Shown: positions 25,214-33,892, counted from the first letter of the stretch. The stretch is 64,000 bases of DNA from JAAUUE01 sp943370025 (GCA_943370025.1 CALRPI020000025.1:5580-69579); one strand, 5' to 3'. Notes: a model not told the origin generated them from the sequence alone. Numbers and translations: made by a program.

Positions 25214-25945
25214 TTAGGCAACCAAAGCCCCATTAATAGGATTATTGAGTAGGTTTAGGGAACCAACAATAGCAATAATCTGTTTTGGGGTATATAGCTC
25301 ATCGTAGGCGCGTCCTTTGAAAGGATTAAGTGATGGATTTAGGTTGGCATCATTAACCGCCCGATCGCTATCGGGTTCTGTGGTGGGTTTGCCGAGGAGC
25401 GATCGTACCCCAGCCGAATGCCGAGCTTCTACAGAAACGATCGAACCCGCCGCCAAAAGGTAGGTGGGGTTAGTCATACTAGTTCCCGCGCCATTGTAGG
25501 CATGAACACCCACATCTTCTAAAGCGATCGCTGTATTCAAAATACTTTCTCTACTATTGAGAATAGTATTCAGAGTGGCTAGATTAAGGCTTAAGTCTTG
25601 GGTAGAAAATAGAACTTGATTGGCTAATACACTACGCAGAAATGTGACATGGGCAGCTTCTTGAGAACCCAAATATCTCATATAATCCAGTTCCTTAGCA
25701 TCTACAACTTTTCCTGAACTAATAACCCCTGCATAAAAAGCAGATTCTAGCTCTTCTAATAACAAAGCAAAGTTAAGAATGCCCACATCATTAGCATTAA
25801 AGGTGAGGGTTTTGCCTCGGTTACTTGGCTGGGCAGTAACTACTTTGGGGAGGGATGCGATCACCATACTGCCAAGACCTAAAAATCCCCACTTAATCAA
25901 GGAACGTCGTGAAGTTAAATCTATCTTTCTGCCATTCATATTCAT
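25214..25945 (-). CDS. Tat-exported ferritin-like domain protein
   Basis: A 243-residue paralogue of the downstream gene. The N-terminus SRRSLIKWGFLGLGSMVIA is a twin-arginine signal, so it would be exported folded, possibly with bound metal. The domain contains FALLLEELESAFY, SQEAAHVTFLRSVL, IALEDVGVHAYNG and IVSVEARHSAGVRSLL, the same order as in its neighbour. Both members of the pair carry the C-terminal block FKGRAYDELYTPKQIIAIVG / FDGYATKDEVMALVG. The two proteins leave the cell by different routes (Tat here, a Sec-like signal there). Iron binding or desiccation protection is a family inference. Confidence 0.87.
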   Translation of the reverse strand: MNMNGRKIDLTSRRSLIKWGFLGLGSMVIASLPKVVTAQPSNRGKTLTFNANDVGILNFALLLEELESAFYAGVISSGKVVDAKELDYMRYLGSQEAAHVTFLRSVLANQVLFSTQDLSLNLATLNTILNSRESILNTAIALEDVGVHAYNGAGTSMTNPTYLLAAGSIVSVEARHSAGVRSLLGKPTTEPDSDRAVNDANLNPSLNPFKGRAYDELYTPKQIIAIVGSLNLLNNPINGALVA

Positions 25946-25983
25946 AATTAAGGTCTCCTAAATAGTAAGGGATACAATTTATG

Positions 25984-26075
25984 TATAGCGATCTTAAATA
26001 AATTCACCCGCCTGTGGCAGATGAAATTATTTACCAGAAGCAATTTGATCTAGCGAATGATTTGGGATTGCTATA
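25984..26075. repeat. Palindromic element, family 2A, shortened
   Basis: TATAGCGATCTTAAATAAA ... GATTTGGGATTGCTATA with a decayed CACCCGCC core and a shorter right half. It is one of two elements in the 348-bp gap 25946-26293, which has no gene. Confidence 0.8.
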
Positions 26076-26192
26076 TGTAGTTTGCTAACTTAATAATTAG
26101 CGTGACATTTGACTGTTTGAAATCATGTTTGAGCAATGTATAATCTGTATAAATTGTCTTAAGACCATGGAAATCTTTACAACAGAAATAAC

Positions 26193-26282
26193 TATAGTAA
26201 TCCTAATTGAGTTTGGAATTTTAGAGGGTCGAGAACGGCTCCCCGGAGGGGAACTGTTCTCAACCCATTTAGGATGGCTATA
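26193..26282. repeat. Palindromic element, family 2C
   Basis: TATAGTAATCCTAATTGAG ... CCATTTAGGATGGCTATA with a third type of core, GAGAACGGCTCCCC / GGGGAACTGTTCTC. Located just past the stop of the gene at 26294. Confidence 0.82.
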
Positions 26283-26293
26283 TAAACCTTGAA

Positions 26294-26929
26294 TTAGTTT
26301 CTAGAACCTCCATTATTTCTAGAAGTAGCAGGGTTATCAGTAGAGTTGTTGAGATTTGTATTTTGTCCGTGAGATGATGGTCGAGAGTTGCTGCTGCTAT
26401 CTATAGAACTATTGGGGTTATTAAGGTTTGAATCTTGTCCAGAAAATGATGGTCGAGAACTCCCATTATCACTTTCATCAGAGTTGTTAAGGGAGTGGTG
26501 GTTTGTATTTGTACTATTAGGTGACCGTTCATTCTCAGGCTGTCCTAGGATAACGTTAGGTTGATTATTAGGAAGATTAAACATCCTATCTTCCATTAAA
26601 TTAATCTCAGTCCCAGGAATACTGTTGTTATCATTAGTGGGTATAGGAAGACTGTTATTCCTTTGTTCTGATAGAGTTGGTCGTGGAGGGAAAAGTGGGG
26701 TAAGAGTACTATTATTCGTTGGTCGTGACGGATTGACACTGGGAGACGGAATCACACCGGGGAGGACAGATGGACTAGTAGAATTATTACTATTTCCAGT
26801 ATCAGGTTGTGCCAAAATAGATGGAACAAATACCAACATTGTCATACTCAAACCTAAAGTAGTTCCTCGTAATACAGAGCTAACTAAGGGAGAGATTAAT
26901 CTTCTTTGATGTTTTGTAGAAAAGTTCAT
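26294..26929 (-). CDS. Secreted low-complexity Asn/Ser/Pro-rich protein
   Basis: A 211-residue protein with a signal peptide (residues about 1-40, ending SILAQ). The rest is rich in N, S and P without hydrophobic core and has imperfect internal repeats: SSRPSFSGQDSNLNNPNSS and NSRPSSHGQNTNLNNSTDN. It is probably disordered and outside the cell or in the periplasm. No family is recognised. It might belong to the cell surface or sheath, but nothing in the sequence proves it. Flanked by mobile palindromes on both sides. Confidence 0.55.
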   Translation of the reverse strand: MNFSTKHQRRLISPLVSSVLRGTTLGLSMTMLVFVPSILAQPDTGNSNNSTSPSVLPGVIPSPSVNPSRPTNNSTLTPLFPPRPTLSEQRNNSLPIPTNDNNSIPGTEINLMEDRMFNLPNNQPNVILGQPENERSPNSTNTNHHSLNNSDESDNGSSRPSFSGQDSNLNNPNSSIDSSSNSRPSSHGQNTNLNNSTDNPATSRNNGGSRN

Positions 26930-27138
26930 ACTATTATATCCTAGTAGTGGTTTGCTTAAAGTGCATATTTTTCTCCTGACTATCTAGATTAAAGGTATCT
27001 TTAGAAGTAAGATTTTTAACTATTTTGACAAGATTTAATATGCTTTTCTCAATTATGATGGATAGCTGTTTGAGATGATGTATTGTAAGATGTTTAAGAA
27101 TGTATTAGTTACTTAACTTGTTTGGAAATACAGCAAAT

Positions 27139-27185
27139 ATTTGCCAATTTTGCTGGGATTTGTCAGTCCTTAATGATTGGCAAAT
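27139..27185. repeat. Isolated 10-bp inverted repeat
   Basis: ATTTGCCAAT and its exact complement ATTGGCAAAT are spaced by 27 bases in the 729-bp gap 26930-27658. The remainder of that gap is AT-rich with three mobile palindromes and no open frame I trust. It could be an operator or a structure of a small RNA; no promoter could be assigned. Confidence 0.4.
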
Positions 27186-27358
27186 TTTAGAGAGTTACTA
27201 CAGGGATCCTGATTTATTTTTTAACCTTAAAAAATTAGAAGCATCACACCTATAAGATGCGATGTTTCTAGCCTAGATTGCCATATATACAATGGTTTTG
27301 AGACAGTGGTTTTAATTGTTTGGTCAGGACTTAATCTACTGCAAATATTAGCCTGATA

Positions 27359-27460
27359 TATAGCAACCCTAAATGATTTCACCCGCCTCCGGCGGGTGAA
27401 ATCATCTGCCAAAAGCAAGTTGACTTAGTCACTGTTCGCAAATGATTTAGGATCGCTATA
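27359..27460. repeat. Palindromic element, family 2A
   Basis: TATAGCAACCCTAAATG, hairpin TTTCACCCGCC TCC GGCGGGTGAAA, then AGCAAGTTGACTTAG and the end GATTTAGGATCGCTATA. First of three abutting elements (27359-27626). Confidence 0.88.
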
Positions 27461-27540
27461 TATCGCTTTGTGTGTGGACAGCGACAGCCTCTCCCATCCC
27501 AATCTTGATCAATATTTTAGAAAATACAGCATATTCTATA
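27461..27540. repeat. Palindromic element, family 6, reversed
   Basis: Read on the minus strand it starts TATAGAATATGCTGTATTTTC and follows the family 6 pattern to GTGTGTGGACAG. It shares terminal TA dinucleotides with the 2A copy on its left and the 2C copy on its right. Confidence 0.65.
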
Positions 27541-27626
27541 GCGATCCTAATTAGTTTTAGAATTTGAGAGGGTTGAGAGCGGTTTCCCCGGAAGGGAAGC
27601 CGTTCTCAACCCATTTAAGATAGCTA
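27537..27626. repeat. Palindromic element, family 2C
   Basis: TATAGCGATCCTAATTAG ... CCATTTAAGATAGCTA, core GAGCGGTTTCCCC / GGGAAGCCGTTCTC. It is very like the copy at 26193-26282 and ends 33 bp past the CsbD stop. Confidence 0.82.
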
Positions 27627-27658
27627 CATCTACATAAAAAGTGCTATAGGATCAATTG

Positions 27659-27841
27659 TCAATCAATTGTTTTCCTAACTTCATCTTTCATATTTTCAAC
27701 CGTATGGAGAACTTTTGCCTCTACTTGCTTGGCTTTTCCCTCCGCCTGAGATTTACGATCGCCAGTCAGTTCACCTACGGCATCTTGAATTTTACCTTCA
27801 ATATTTTTGGCAGTTGCCTTGGCTCTATCTTCTAAACTCAT
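27659..27841 (-). CDS. CsbD family stress protein, copy 1
   Basis: A 60-residue protein. MSLEDRAKATAKNIEGKIQD followed by AVGELTGDRKSQAEGKAKQ is the CsbD signature. It is nearly identical in its first half to the second copy at 32499-32681. CsbD proteins are abundant general-stress proteins, under sigma-B control in Bacillus; the molecular role is unknown. It is followed by a mobile palindrome and preceded by the GlsB-like gene. Confidence 0.93.
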   Translation of the reverse strand: MSLEDRAKATAKNIEGKIQDAVGELTGDRKSQAEGKAKQVEAKVLHTVENMKDEVRKTID

Positions 27842-27913
27842 AATGTGTGACCCACAAAGTTGATTGATTTAATTGCTAGGTAAATTTAGCGGTGTTTAGG
27901 GGAAGAAATTATA

Positions 27914-28180
27914 TTAGTTTCTCCGCAACAGTAATCCATTGAGATAAATGGCAATAATTGCCCCCAAAACTGCCACAAATACTCCGGGAATGCTTAAACC
28001 CGGTGCGCCTAATTGGAGGCTTCCCGTTTGGATAAAAGTCATTAAAGTTCCGCCAATGAAAGCTCCCACAACGCCCAATACTAAGGTTGACAACCAACCA
28101 CCCCCTTGATTACCGGGGACAATGGCTTTAGCGATCGCTCCAGCTAACAAACCCAAAATTATCCAAGCAAGAATATTCAT
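27914..28180 (-). CDS. GlsB/YeaQ/YmgE family stress membrane protein
   Basis: An 88-residue membrane protein with three helices and glycine-rich turns: AWIILGLLAGAIAKAIVPG, then GGWLSTLVLGVVGAFIGG. This matches the GlsB/YeaQ family of stress-induced membrane proteins. The start is put at the ATG at 28180 because GGAGGA lies 8 bases before it; the longer frame from a TTG would begin on the ribosome site itself. It sits in the stress-protein run with CsbD. Confidence 0.9.
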   Translation of the reverse strand: MNILAWIILGLLAGAIAKAIVPGNQGGGWLSTLVLGVVGAFIGGTLMTFIQTGSLQLGAPGLSIPGVFVAVLGAIIAIYLNGLLLRRN

Positions 28181-28454
28181 AACTAATTCCTCCAAATTAT
28201 TTTTATTGATTCAATGATCAGATTCGTTGAATCGAAAAATGACATAGCCAACTTGAGATTAACAACTCTATTTCTGGTGTCTATCTAGTAACTAGCCTAA
28301 TAGGTACTTGTTTTATTTCCTGAATGAATTGATTGATTTAAAATAAATTGATTGAATAAAACACAAAATGTAATTAAAAAGCTTGCTTGTGGAAGTTGTT
28401 GCGAGCTTCGACTATGCTCAGCCCGCAACAACATTAAAATGCGTAAATCCTAGA

Positions 28455-28546
28455 TATAGCATTCCTAAATGGTTTGAGAGAGACGCACCCAAAGGGTGCG
28501 TCTCTCTCAAACCTCAAAAATCTACAAATGATTTGGGATTGCTATA
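28455..28546. repeat. Palindromic element, family 2B
   Basis: TATAGCATTCCTAAATGG, hairpin TTTGAGAGAGACGCACCC / GGGTGCGTCTCTCTCAAA, end GATTTGGGATTGCTATA. It is located 15 bp beyond the stop of the 1065-residue protein. The gap 28181-28561 also holds a GTTGTTGCGAGC / GCCCGCAACAAC stem at about 28396-28432 and no gene. Confidence 0.87.
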
Positions 28547-28561
28547 TTTTAGACTTGCTGA

Positions 28562-31500
28562 TCAAAGGACAAACTGAGTCACTGCTAGGAATCCTGCCAA
28601 GGCTGATGCCCCAAGGGAGAAGACGGCAGAGCCGAATACCCACCAAGCAGCACTAGAAGCGGCTTTACGAGTTTCTCGGACTTGTTTTTGAGCCTCATGC
28701 TTTAGGGCATCGAGCCGTTTTTGGGTTTCCTGCTGGACTCGTTCTACTTGGTGTAAAACGTTGTCACGGGTGGATTCTACTTGGCTAATAATCCGATCGG
28801 CATCGGCGGCGGAGATATCTTCCCGGGAACTCAAAACTGCGACTAGGGTATCTCGATCGAAATGAGATAGACGATCGCGCAATGCCTCTAAACCCAATTG
28901 CGGATCATTGAACAGTTGGCTAAAGTCCTGTTTGATCCCGTCATAGTTGAGTTCTGGGCGTTCCAATCCATTGAGATAGTTACGAATACTCTCAAATACC
29001 TTGTCGATCGCCGACTGGACAGCCTGTTGTACCTTCTCTAGTTGATCGGTCACTGCTTTGAAATTAGCTTCCACCTGATCAGCAATCTGATTGGCTTCTT
29101 CCTCAGTCATATCCTTGCGTTGAGCCAACAAAGCCACAAAGGTTTCTCGATCGAAATGACTAGCCCGATCGCCCAAGCTACTCAGCCCCGCCATGGGGTC
29201 TTGTAGTAAGAGTTGCAGATCCCGTTTAATCCCCTCAGGATTCAGTTCTTCTTTGTTGGTGTTTTGCAGATAATTTTCTAGGTTGGTTTCAAAATCAACA
29301 GCCTGTTTTTTGAACCGGCTAGCTAAGCGGCGGGGAGCTTTGATTAGGCTTTGCAGGGCAGATTGAATTTGATCGATCGCTCGATTCACCTGTTCTTCGC
29401 TGAGATCATCCCGTTGGCTCAAGAGTTTCACCAAGGTTTCTCGATCGACATGGGATAGGCGTTCTTGCAAGGCAGAAGTTCCAGCTTTAGGGTCACTAAA
29501 CAAGGTGGATAAATCTCGTTGAATCCCTTCGGGGTTGAGTTCTTCTAAGTTAGTTTTGCGCAGATAATCAGCCAAGGCTTGGGTAGTTTGGTCGTATTGT
29601 TCCTTAGCTTTGCCCGCCAATTTTTGGGGAGCTTGCAAGATACTATCCCGTACCGATTCCACCTGATCTAAGACTTGATTCACCTGTTCTTCGCTGAGGT
29701 CTTCCCGTTGGCTCAATAGCTGTACCAAGGTATCCCGATCGAACTGAGCCAATCTGCCTCGTAAAGCATTTACCCCCGCCTCTGGATCGGCAAACAAGGT
29801 TTTTAGATCCCTTTGGATGCCCTCAGGGTTGAGTTCTTCCTTATTAGTATTCCGTAGGTAGTCGGAAACTTTTTGGCGTAGTTCTTGCCCTTGGTGTTGC
29901 AGGCGATCTTGGAGTTCCTTTGCTTGAGATAAAACCTGATCACGAGTACCTTCAAGTCGATCGAGGATTTGACTCCGATCTTCAGAGCTAATATCTTGGC
30001 GTTGGCTCAAAATGTGCTCTAAAGTACTGCGATCGAATTGATTCAAGTTATCACCCAAGGCATCTAAACCAGCTTCTGGATCTGCTAACAGGAGATTAAA
30101 TTCTCGCTCGATCGCTTCTGGATTTAACTCCTCTTTGCCCGTAGAGCGGAGATATGCTTCCACCTTCTGGCGTAATGCTTGGGATTTTCCTTCAGCTTCC
30201 AATCCCTGCACGGTGGTAAACACTTCAGCCCGAATATCTTCTAGATAACCTGCGACATCTTGGGCTTTTTCTGGAGTGAAATCATCCCGTAGGCTTAAGG
30301 TTTGGATGAAGTATTCGCGATCGATCGACTCCAGTTCTTGGCGAATCGTACTAGGATTTGCCGCCTGATCATAAATCACATCTCGAAATTCCTGCTTCAC
30401 AGTTTCCCGGTTCAGCTTCCAAATTGGCGACAACAACAGATAGTTTTCTAGGTCTGCCCGAATAACGCTAAAACGCTTGGCAGACCCAGAAGATTTGCCG
30501 TTTGACTTGCCGTTTGATTTGCCATTAGTAGTACCATTTGAGTTGCCATTTGATGAATTATCTGGCTGCAATAGATTACTGCCAATAGTGCGTAGTTGCC
30601 CAGCAATTTTTTCCACATCCACATCAGAAAGATCGACATTCTGTAATACTCGACTGAGCAGTGCCGTAGTGCCAAATTGTAGAGCCTGACTCGTCAAACT
30701 ATCACTAGGTTTGAGTTGGGAAGAAGTTGATTTCACAAGTTGACTTAACTGCTCGCTAAGTTGACCTGATCGCAACTCTTCTGGAGCCGCAGATTGCAAT
30801 TGTTTGATTAAGGCTTGGGGATCAATTTGCTCTTTGCCACCCACCGCTTGTTTCCAAGCTGCTTCTAGTTGATCGGTGATCCGATCGACATCTTTCTTGG
30901 AGAGATCAGTCCGGCTACTAACTAGTTTGGCTAAGGTGTCTCGGTTGACATTCTTGAGAAGATCGCTATTGGCGATCGAACCCAAATCTGCATCCTTTAG
31001 CAACTTCGTAAACTGATTCCCTAGCTGATCCAAATTCAAGCTAGGTAATTGCACCTTGTCTAGAGAGCTTTGTAGTACCTTCTGGATACTGTCGGGGTCA
31101 AAACCAGAGGTCAATTCCCGGCGCACAGCCGCTGTAACTTCTTCAGCGGTGGAAACCACTTGGTTTTTGGCGATGTTTGCCCCCAGCATGGCTGTACCAG
31201 TCCCCAATAAACTCTGAATCCCCGTAGTCGCAGCACTCATAATTGAGCCTAGCAAAGAACCCAAGGTGGTGGAGCCAAACCAAGTCAGCAGGGTAAAAAA
31301 TAGTGACCAAATAGTTACTCCCGTAATTGCTCCCAGTTCTGGACTACCCACTAAACTCAATTTGACCGCCAGAAAAGAGGCAGCAAAGAGGGCAATGCTG
31401 ACACTTACCAACAATCCCAAGCCGACTTTGGTTTCAATCCCCACACTGTCATGGGAATTTTCGGAGTCACTCTGGCTAGAAGGACTATCAGGGGCGGCAA

Positions 31501-31759
31501 TCACCGCGATCGCTAGATTAGTAAACAACAATTGAAAGGCAAAAGCCATGACTACGCCCACCACCAATGCCAACAAGAAATTAGGACTGGAAAATACAAT
31601 GGCAGTTTCAGCAATAGTCCCCGATAGTGGGTCTGATAGTTGGCTGGGCAATAAAGTTGCAGCCCAACCATTAGAAGTTCCCCAATTAAAAGCTATAGTC
31701 AGCCCTATAGCTATGGTCATAGTGATTACAAAATTACGAATCTGTCGAAGTGAAATCAT
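28562..31759 (-). CDS. Large repeat-containing membrane protein
   Basis: A 1065-residue protein. The N-terminal part (about residues 1-200) has four hydrophobic segments. Two diverged helical repeats and a Ser/Gly/Asn/Lys linker (NGKSNGKSNGKSSGS) follow. From about residue 532 come five repeats of 97-98 residues (starting near 532, 630, 727, 825 and 922), each of the form (V/L)xxYLxxTxxEELNPEGIxRDL, then DPxAG, then FDRxTLVxLLSQRxDLSEEQV. A coiled-coil and a last membrane helix (about 1035-1060) end the protein. I know of no assigned function. The likely shape is a long helical rod anchored at both ends in a membrane. It lies among general-stress genes. Confidence 0.8.
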   Translation of the reverse strand: MISLRQIRNFVITMTIAIGLTIAFNWGTSNGWAATLLPSQLSDPLSGTIAETAIVFSSPNFLLALVVGVVMAFAFQLLFTNLAIAVIAAPDSPSSQSDSENSHDSVGIETKVGLGLLVSVSIALFAASFLAVKLSLVGSPELGAITGVTIWSLFFTLLTWFGSTTLGSLLGSIMSAATTGIQSLLGTGTAMLGANIAKNQVVSTAEEVTAAVRRELTSGFDPDSIQKVLQSSLDKVQLPSLNLDQLGNQFTKLLKDADLGSIANSDLLKNVNRDTLAKLVSSRTDLSKKDVDRITDQLEAAWKQAVGGKEQIDPQALIKQLQSAAPEELRSGQLSEQLSQLVKSTSSQLKPSDSLTSQALQFGTTALLSRVLQNVDLSDVDVEKIAGQLRTIGSNLLQPDNSSNGNSNGTTNGKSNGKSNGKSSGSAKRFSVIRADLENYLLLSPIWKLNRETVKQEFRDVIYDQAANPSTIRQELESIDREYFIQTLSLRDDFTPEKAQDVAGYLEDIRAEVFTTVQGLEAEGKSQALRQKVEAYLRSTGKEELNPEAIEREFNLLLADPEAGLDALGDNLNQFDRSTLEHILSQRQDISSEDRSQILDRLEGTRDQVLSQAKELQDRLQHQGQELRQKVSDYLRNTNKEELNPEGIQRDLKTLFADPEAGVNALRGRLAQFDRDTLVQLLSQREDLSEEQVNQVLDQVESVRDSILQAPQKLAGKAKEQYDQTTQALADYLRKTNLEELNPEGIQRDLSTLFSDPKAGTSALQERLSHVDRETLVKLLSQRDDLSEEQVNRAIDQIQSALQSLIKAPRRLASRFKKQAVDFETNLENYLQNTNKEELNPEGIKRDLQLLLQDPMAGLSSLGDRASHFDRETFVALLAQRKDMTEEEANQIADQVEANFKAVTDQLEKVQQAVQSAIDKVFESIRNYLNGLERPELNYDGIKQDFSQLFNDPQLGLEALRDRLSHFDRDTLVAVLSSREDISAADADRIISQVESTRDNVLHQVERVQQETQKRLDALKHEAQKQVRETRKAASSAAWWVFGSAVFSLGASALAGFLAVTQFVL

Positions 31760-31795
31760 TTTTTAACTCCTGAAAGTAGTTTAATGAATCAAAAA

Positions 31796-32005
31796 TTAGG
31801 TATTTTTATAATTTGCATCTAGCCAGCAACGGGGCAATTCTTCCCCAGATGGAAAAATCAAATCTTTCTTATAACCCGGCTCAGGATCCTGCTCTTCTTC
31901 ACCAGCTTGCACCTGAATCACAATCTCTTGCTCAAATGGATCAATCAAGGCTTTGAAATCCATGACCTCTACCAAATTTCCAGTTGCTTTTTCCTGTAAT
32001 AACAT
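31796..32005 (-). CDS. Small conserved cyanobacterial-type protein
   Basis: A 69-residue soluble protein: MLLQEKATGNLVEVMDFKAL, an acidic middle (QAGEEEQDPEP) and the end LIFPSGEELPRCWLDANYK. Proteins of this form are common in cyanobacteria, where they are often labelled acetyltransferase without visible enzyme motifs; I see none either. It lies 36 bp upstream of the large repeat protein gene on the same strand and could be cotranscribed. Confidence 0.65.
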   Translation of the reverse strand: MLLQEKATGNLVEVMDFKALIDPFEQEIVIQVQAGEEEQDPEPGYKKDLIFPSGEELPRCWLDANYKNT

Positions 32006-32130
32006 AGGATATCCTCACTATAATTTATTCCGTTTTTTGATCTATTTGATCTATTAGATCAACAGAATTCCAGCCAACCAATCTAGGCTTCTGCCTACTA
32101 TTAATTAGTCAATAATTAGTCAAGCAAATA

Positions 32131-32283
32131 TTAAATCCGTTGACCGACAAATAAATTGTATACGATGCCAATTAGTGCCAGAACTAAAAGGATATGAATT
32201 AAGCTGCCCCCAACATTAATTGAGAATCCTAACAGCCAAAGAAAGAAAAGTACCCCAGCAGCAGTCCAAATGAGGTTTAACAT
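32131..32283 (-). CDS. lmo0937-type small membrane protein
   Basis: A 50-codon gene: MLNLIWTAAGVLFFLWLLGF, then a glycine turn (SINVGGSLIH), a second helix and the basic end VGQRI. Two membrane helices around NVGG are the pattern of the lmo0937 family found in stress regions of many bacteria. GGAG (in CAGGAGAAAAATT) lies 7 bases before the ATG, which supports translation. It lies between the gene at 31796 and the second CsbD gene. Confidence 0.82.
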   Translation of the reverse strand: MLNLIWTAAGVLFFLWLLGFSINVGGSLIHILLVLALIGIVYNLFVGQRI

Positions 32284-32304
32284 AATTTTTCTCCTGTATA
32301 GATA

Positions 32305-32360
32305 TCAAGTCAATTTGCCTCTAGCAAATAGTTCTACCCGTCGAAGGTGGGTGAAACTAT
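32305..32360. repeat. Decayed family 2A half-element, reversed
   Basis: ATCAAGTCAATTTGCCTCTAG followed by ACCCGTCGAAGGTGGGTGAAACTAT is the reverse of the family 2A core and right half, with one terminus lost. A similar fragment lies at 40233-40308. Confidence 0.5.
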
Positions 32361-32498
32361 CTAGAATTTCTGTAGCTGTTGCCATAATGGTAATGTTGTA
32401 AAATTCCCTTGGCAGATGTTGTAGAAGAGATGAAAAGCGATCGCCATCACAACTAACCTAGTTAATCTAGATAGCGATCGCCACAACTAATGACCTAA

Positions 32499-32681
32499 CT
32501 AGTCAACAGCTTTTTTGACTTCATCTTTTACATCTTCAGCAGCATGACGCACTTTTGCTTCTGCTTGTTTGGCTTTTCCTTCAGCCTGAGCCTTGGGGTC
32601 GCCAGTCAGATCGCCTACTGCATCTTGAACTTTGCCTTCAACATTTTTAGCAGTTGCTTTTGCTCTATCTTCTAAACTCAT
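32499..32681 (-). CDS. CsbD family stress protein, copy 2
   Basis: A 60-residue protein, MSLEDRAKATAKNVEGKVQD and then AVGDLTGDPKAQAEGKAKQA, closely similar to copy 1 (27659-27841), with differences mainly in the second half (HAAEDVKDEVKKAVD). Duplication with about 4.7 kb between copies suggests dose or condition-specific use. AAGGAG precedes the ATG. Upstream (32682-33126) there is an AGAAGGATTT / AAATCCTTCT inverted repeat (32916-32950) and a family 4 remnant, no gene. Confidence 0.93.
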   Translation of the reverse strand: MSLEDRAKATAKNVEGKVQDAVGDLTGDPKAQAEGKAKQAEAKVRHAAEDVKDEVKKAVD

Positions 32682-32977
32682 GATGCGTACTCCTTGTAAA
32701 TTGATTGCATTTAAGGATTAATTACCAAATTCGAGCTATCAAATCTGGCTCCTGATATCAATTTGACAAGTAGCCGTTGTACTTCTTGAATGACTTGATT
32801 GACTTGATTGAATACGCTATGAAATTTAACAGTACTATCAAAAACGTCCTCGTCCTAACTAGAATGATGCTTGAAATATCTCAACCCCCTTGGCGGTTGC
32901 TATACAAAATAAGAGAAGGATTTGCTACACCCCACGCAGTAAATCCTTCTTGAAAGTTAAATGTATTTTAGCTTATT

Positions 32978-33077
32978 TAGAACTTATATATCGCCAACAA
33001 GTTATCTATAATTGTGGACATTGTTGCAGGCCAAGGGTCGTCGAAGTCCGCAATAACCTCCATCTGCATAAGTTCTG
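32978..33077. repeat. Decayed family 4 element
   Basis: TAGAACTTATATATCGCCAAC ... CATCTGCATAAGTTCTGA has the layout of the 93-bp family 4 elements at 52558 and 52775 (including GCCAACAA near one end), but many bases have changed and no target duplication is seen. This suggests an old insertion. Confidence 0.55.
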
Positions 33078-33126
33078 ACTAAGCTAGTTTTATCTCAAAA
33101 ACAGCTAATTTTCATGCAGCTAACTT

Positions 33127-33822
33127 TTAGCACTTTTTAATGGCAACGAACGACTTCGATAGCCCTAAAACCCTCTCGGTAACTATCTCAGATTCCTGAA
33201 ACAACTCTTTTAGTATGGGCTTACATAGCAAGCGAGCACTTTCTACCAGTCGTACTGCTTCATTAATAGTTGTTGCCTTAGTCCAGTTTCCTAATTGAAA
33301 ATGTAAGACTAGCCATAGACGTATTGGTTTAGGAAGCAAATGGAAAAAGGGAGTCATACAATGGGGTTCTAAGGGAAACCAGTAATTTGGAGTTTGCACA
33401 AAATGCATTGGTGCTAATCTTTTTATCTCCTTGGCAAAGGATGTCATAGATTCCCAATCACCTACATGCTCAATAACAGAATTAGAATGGATAATATGAA
33501 ACGAGCCATCATTGAAATTCGAGAGATTCCGTCCATCTCCAGAAACAAAATGATATCTTCCTTGATCTTTGGGTATTGAAATTTCAGGAATATTAACGAT
33601 CGTTATTTGAATATCGTATTCTTCAAATACTTGATTTGACAATATATTCCAATAGCTTTTTGTTCCTCCAATATCTATGATCTTTACAGTTCCATATTCT
33701 TGATGAGCTTGTTTTATCATATCTATAAGTAGAGCAATACGTTTGGCTCTAAATCTTGATCCTATAGATTATTGATTGTCATAGTTCGTAATATTCTGGG
33801 CTAGAAATCCTGTGATTGACAT
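33127..33822 (-). pseudogene. SAM-dependent methyltransferase gene with in-frame stop
   Basis: The main frame from the ATG at 33720 gives 197 residues with a class I methyltransferase core: VKIIDIGGTKSYWN (motif I), then GDGRNLSNFNDGSFHIIHSNSVIEHV (motifs II-III). Upstream in the same frame lies a better start: ATG at 33822 with AGGAG 6 bases before it, giving MSITGFLAQNITNYDNQ, then TAA (33769-33771), then SIGSRFRAKRIALLID running into the main frame. So a single stop at codon 18 splits a protein of about 231 residues. Either the gene is newly inactivated, or translation restarts at 33720, which has no strong ribosome site. The substrate is unknown. Confidence 0.72.
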
Positions 33823-33892
33823 GACTTTCTCCTGTATTTTATTTAGGATATAAAGATGAAAATTAATTTTTAGAGGACGTTTTAAAAGTTTT

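Noticed and set aside
32916..32950. AGAAGGATTT / AAATCCTTCT inverted repeat as a gene terminator
   Set aside because: No plus-strand gene precedes it and it is about 235 bp upstream of the CsbD start on the minus strand; function cannot be assigned.
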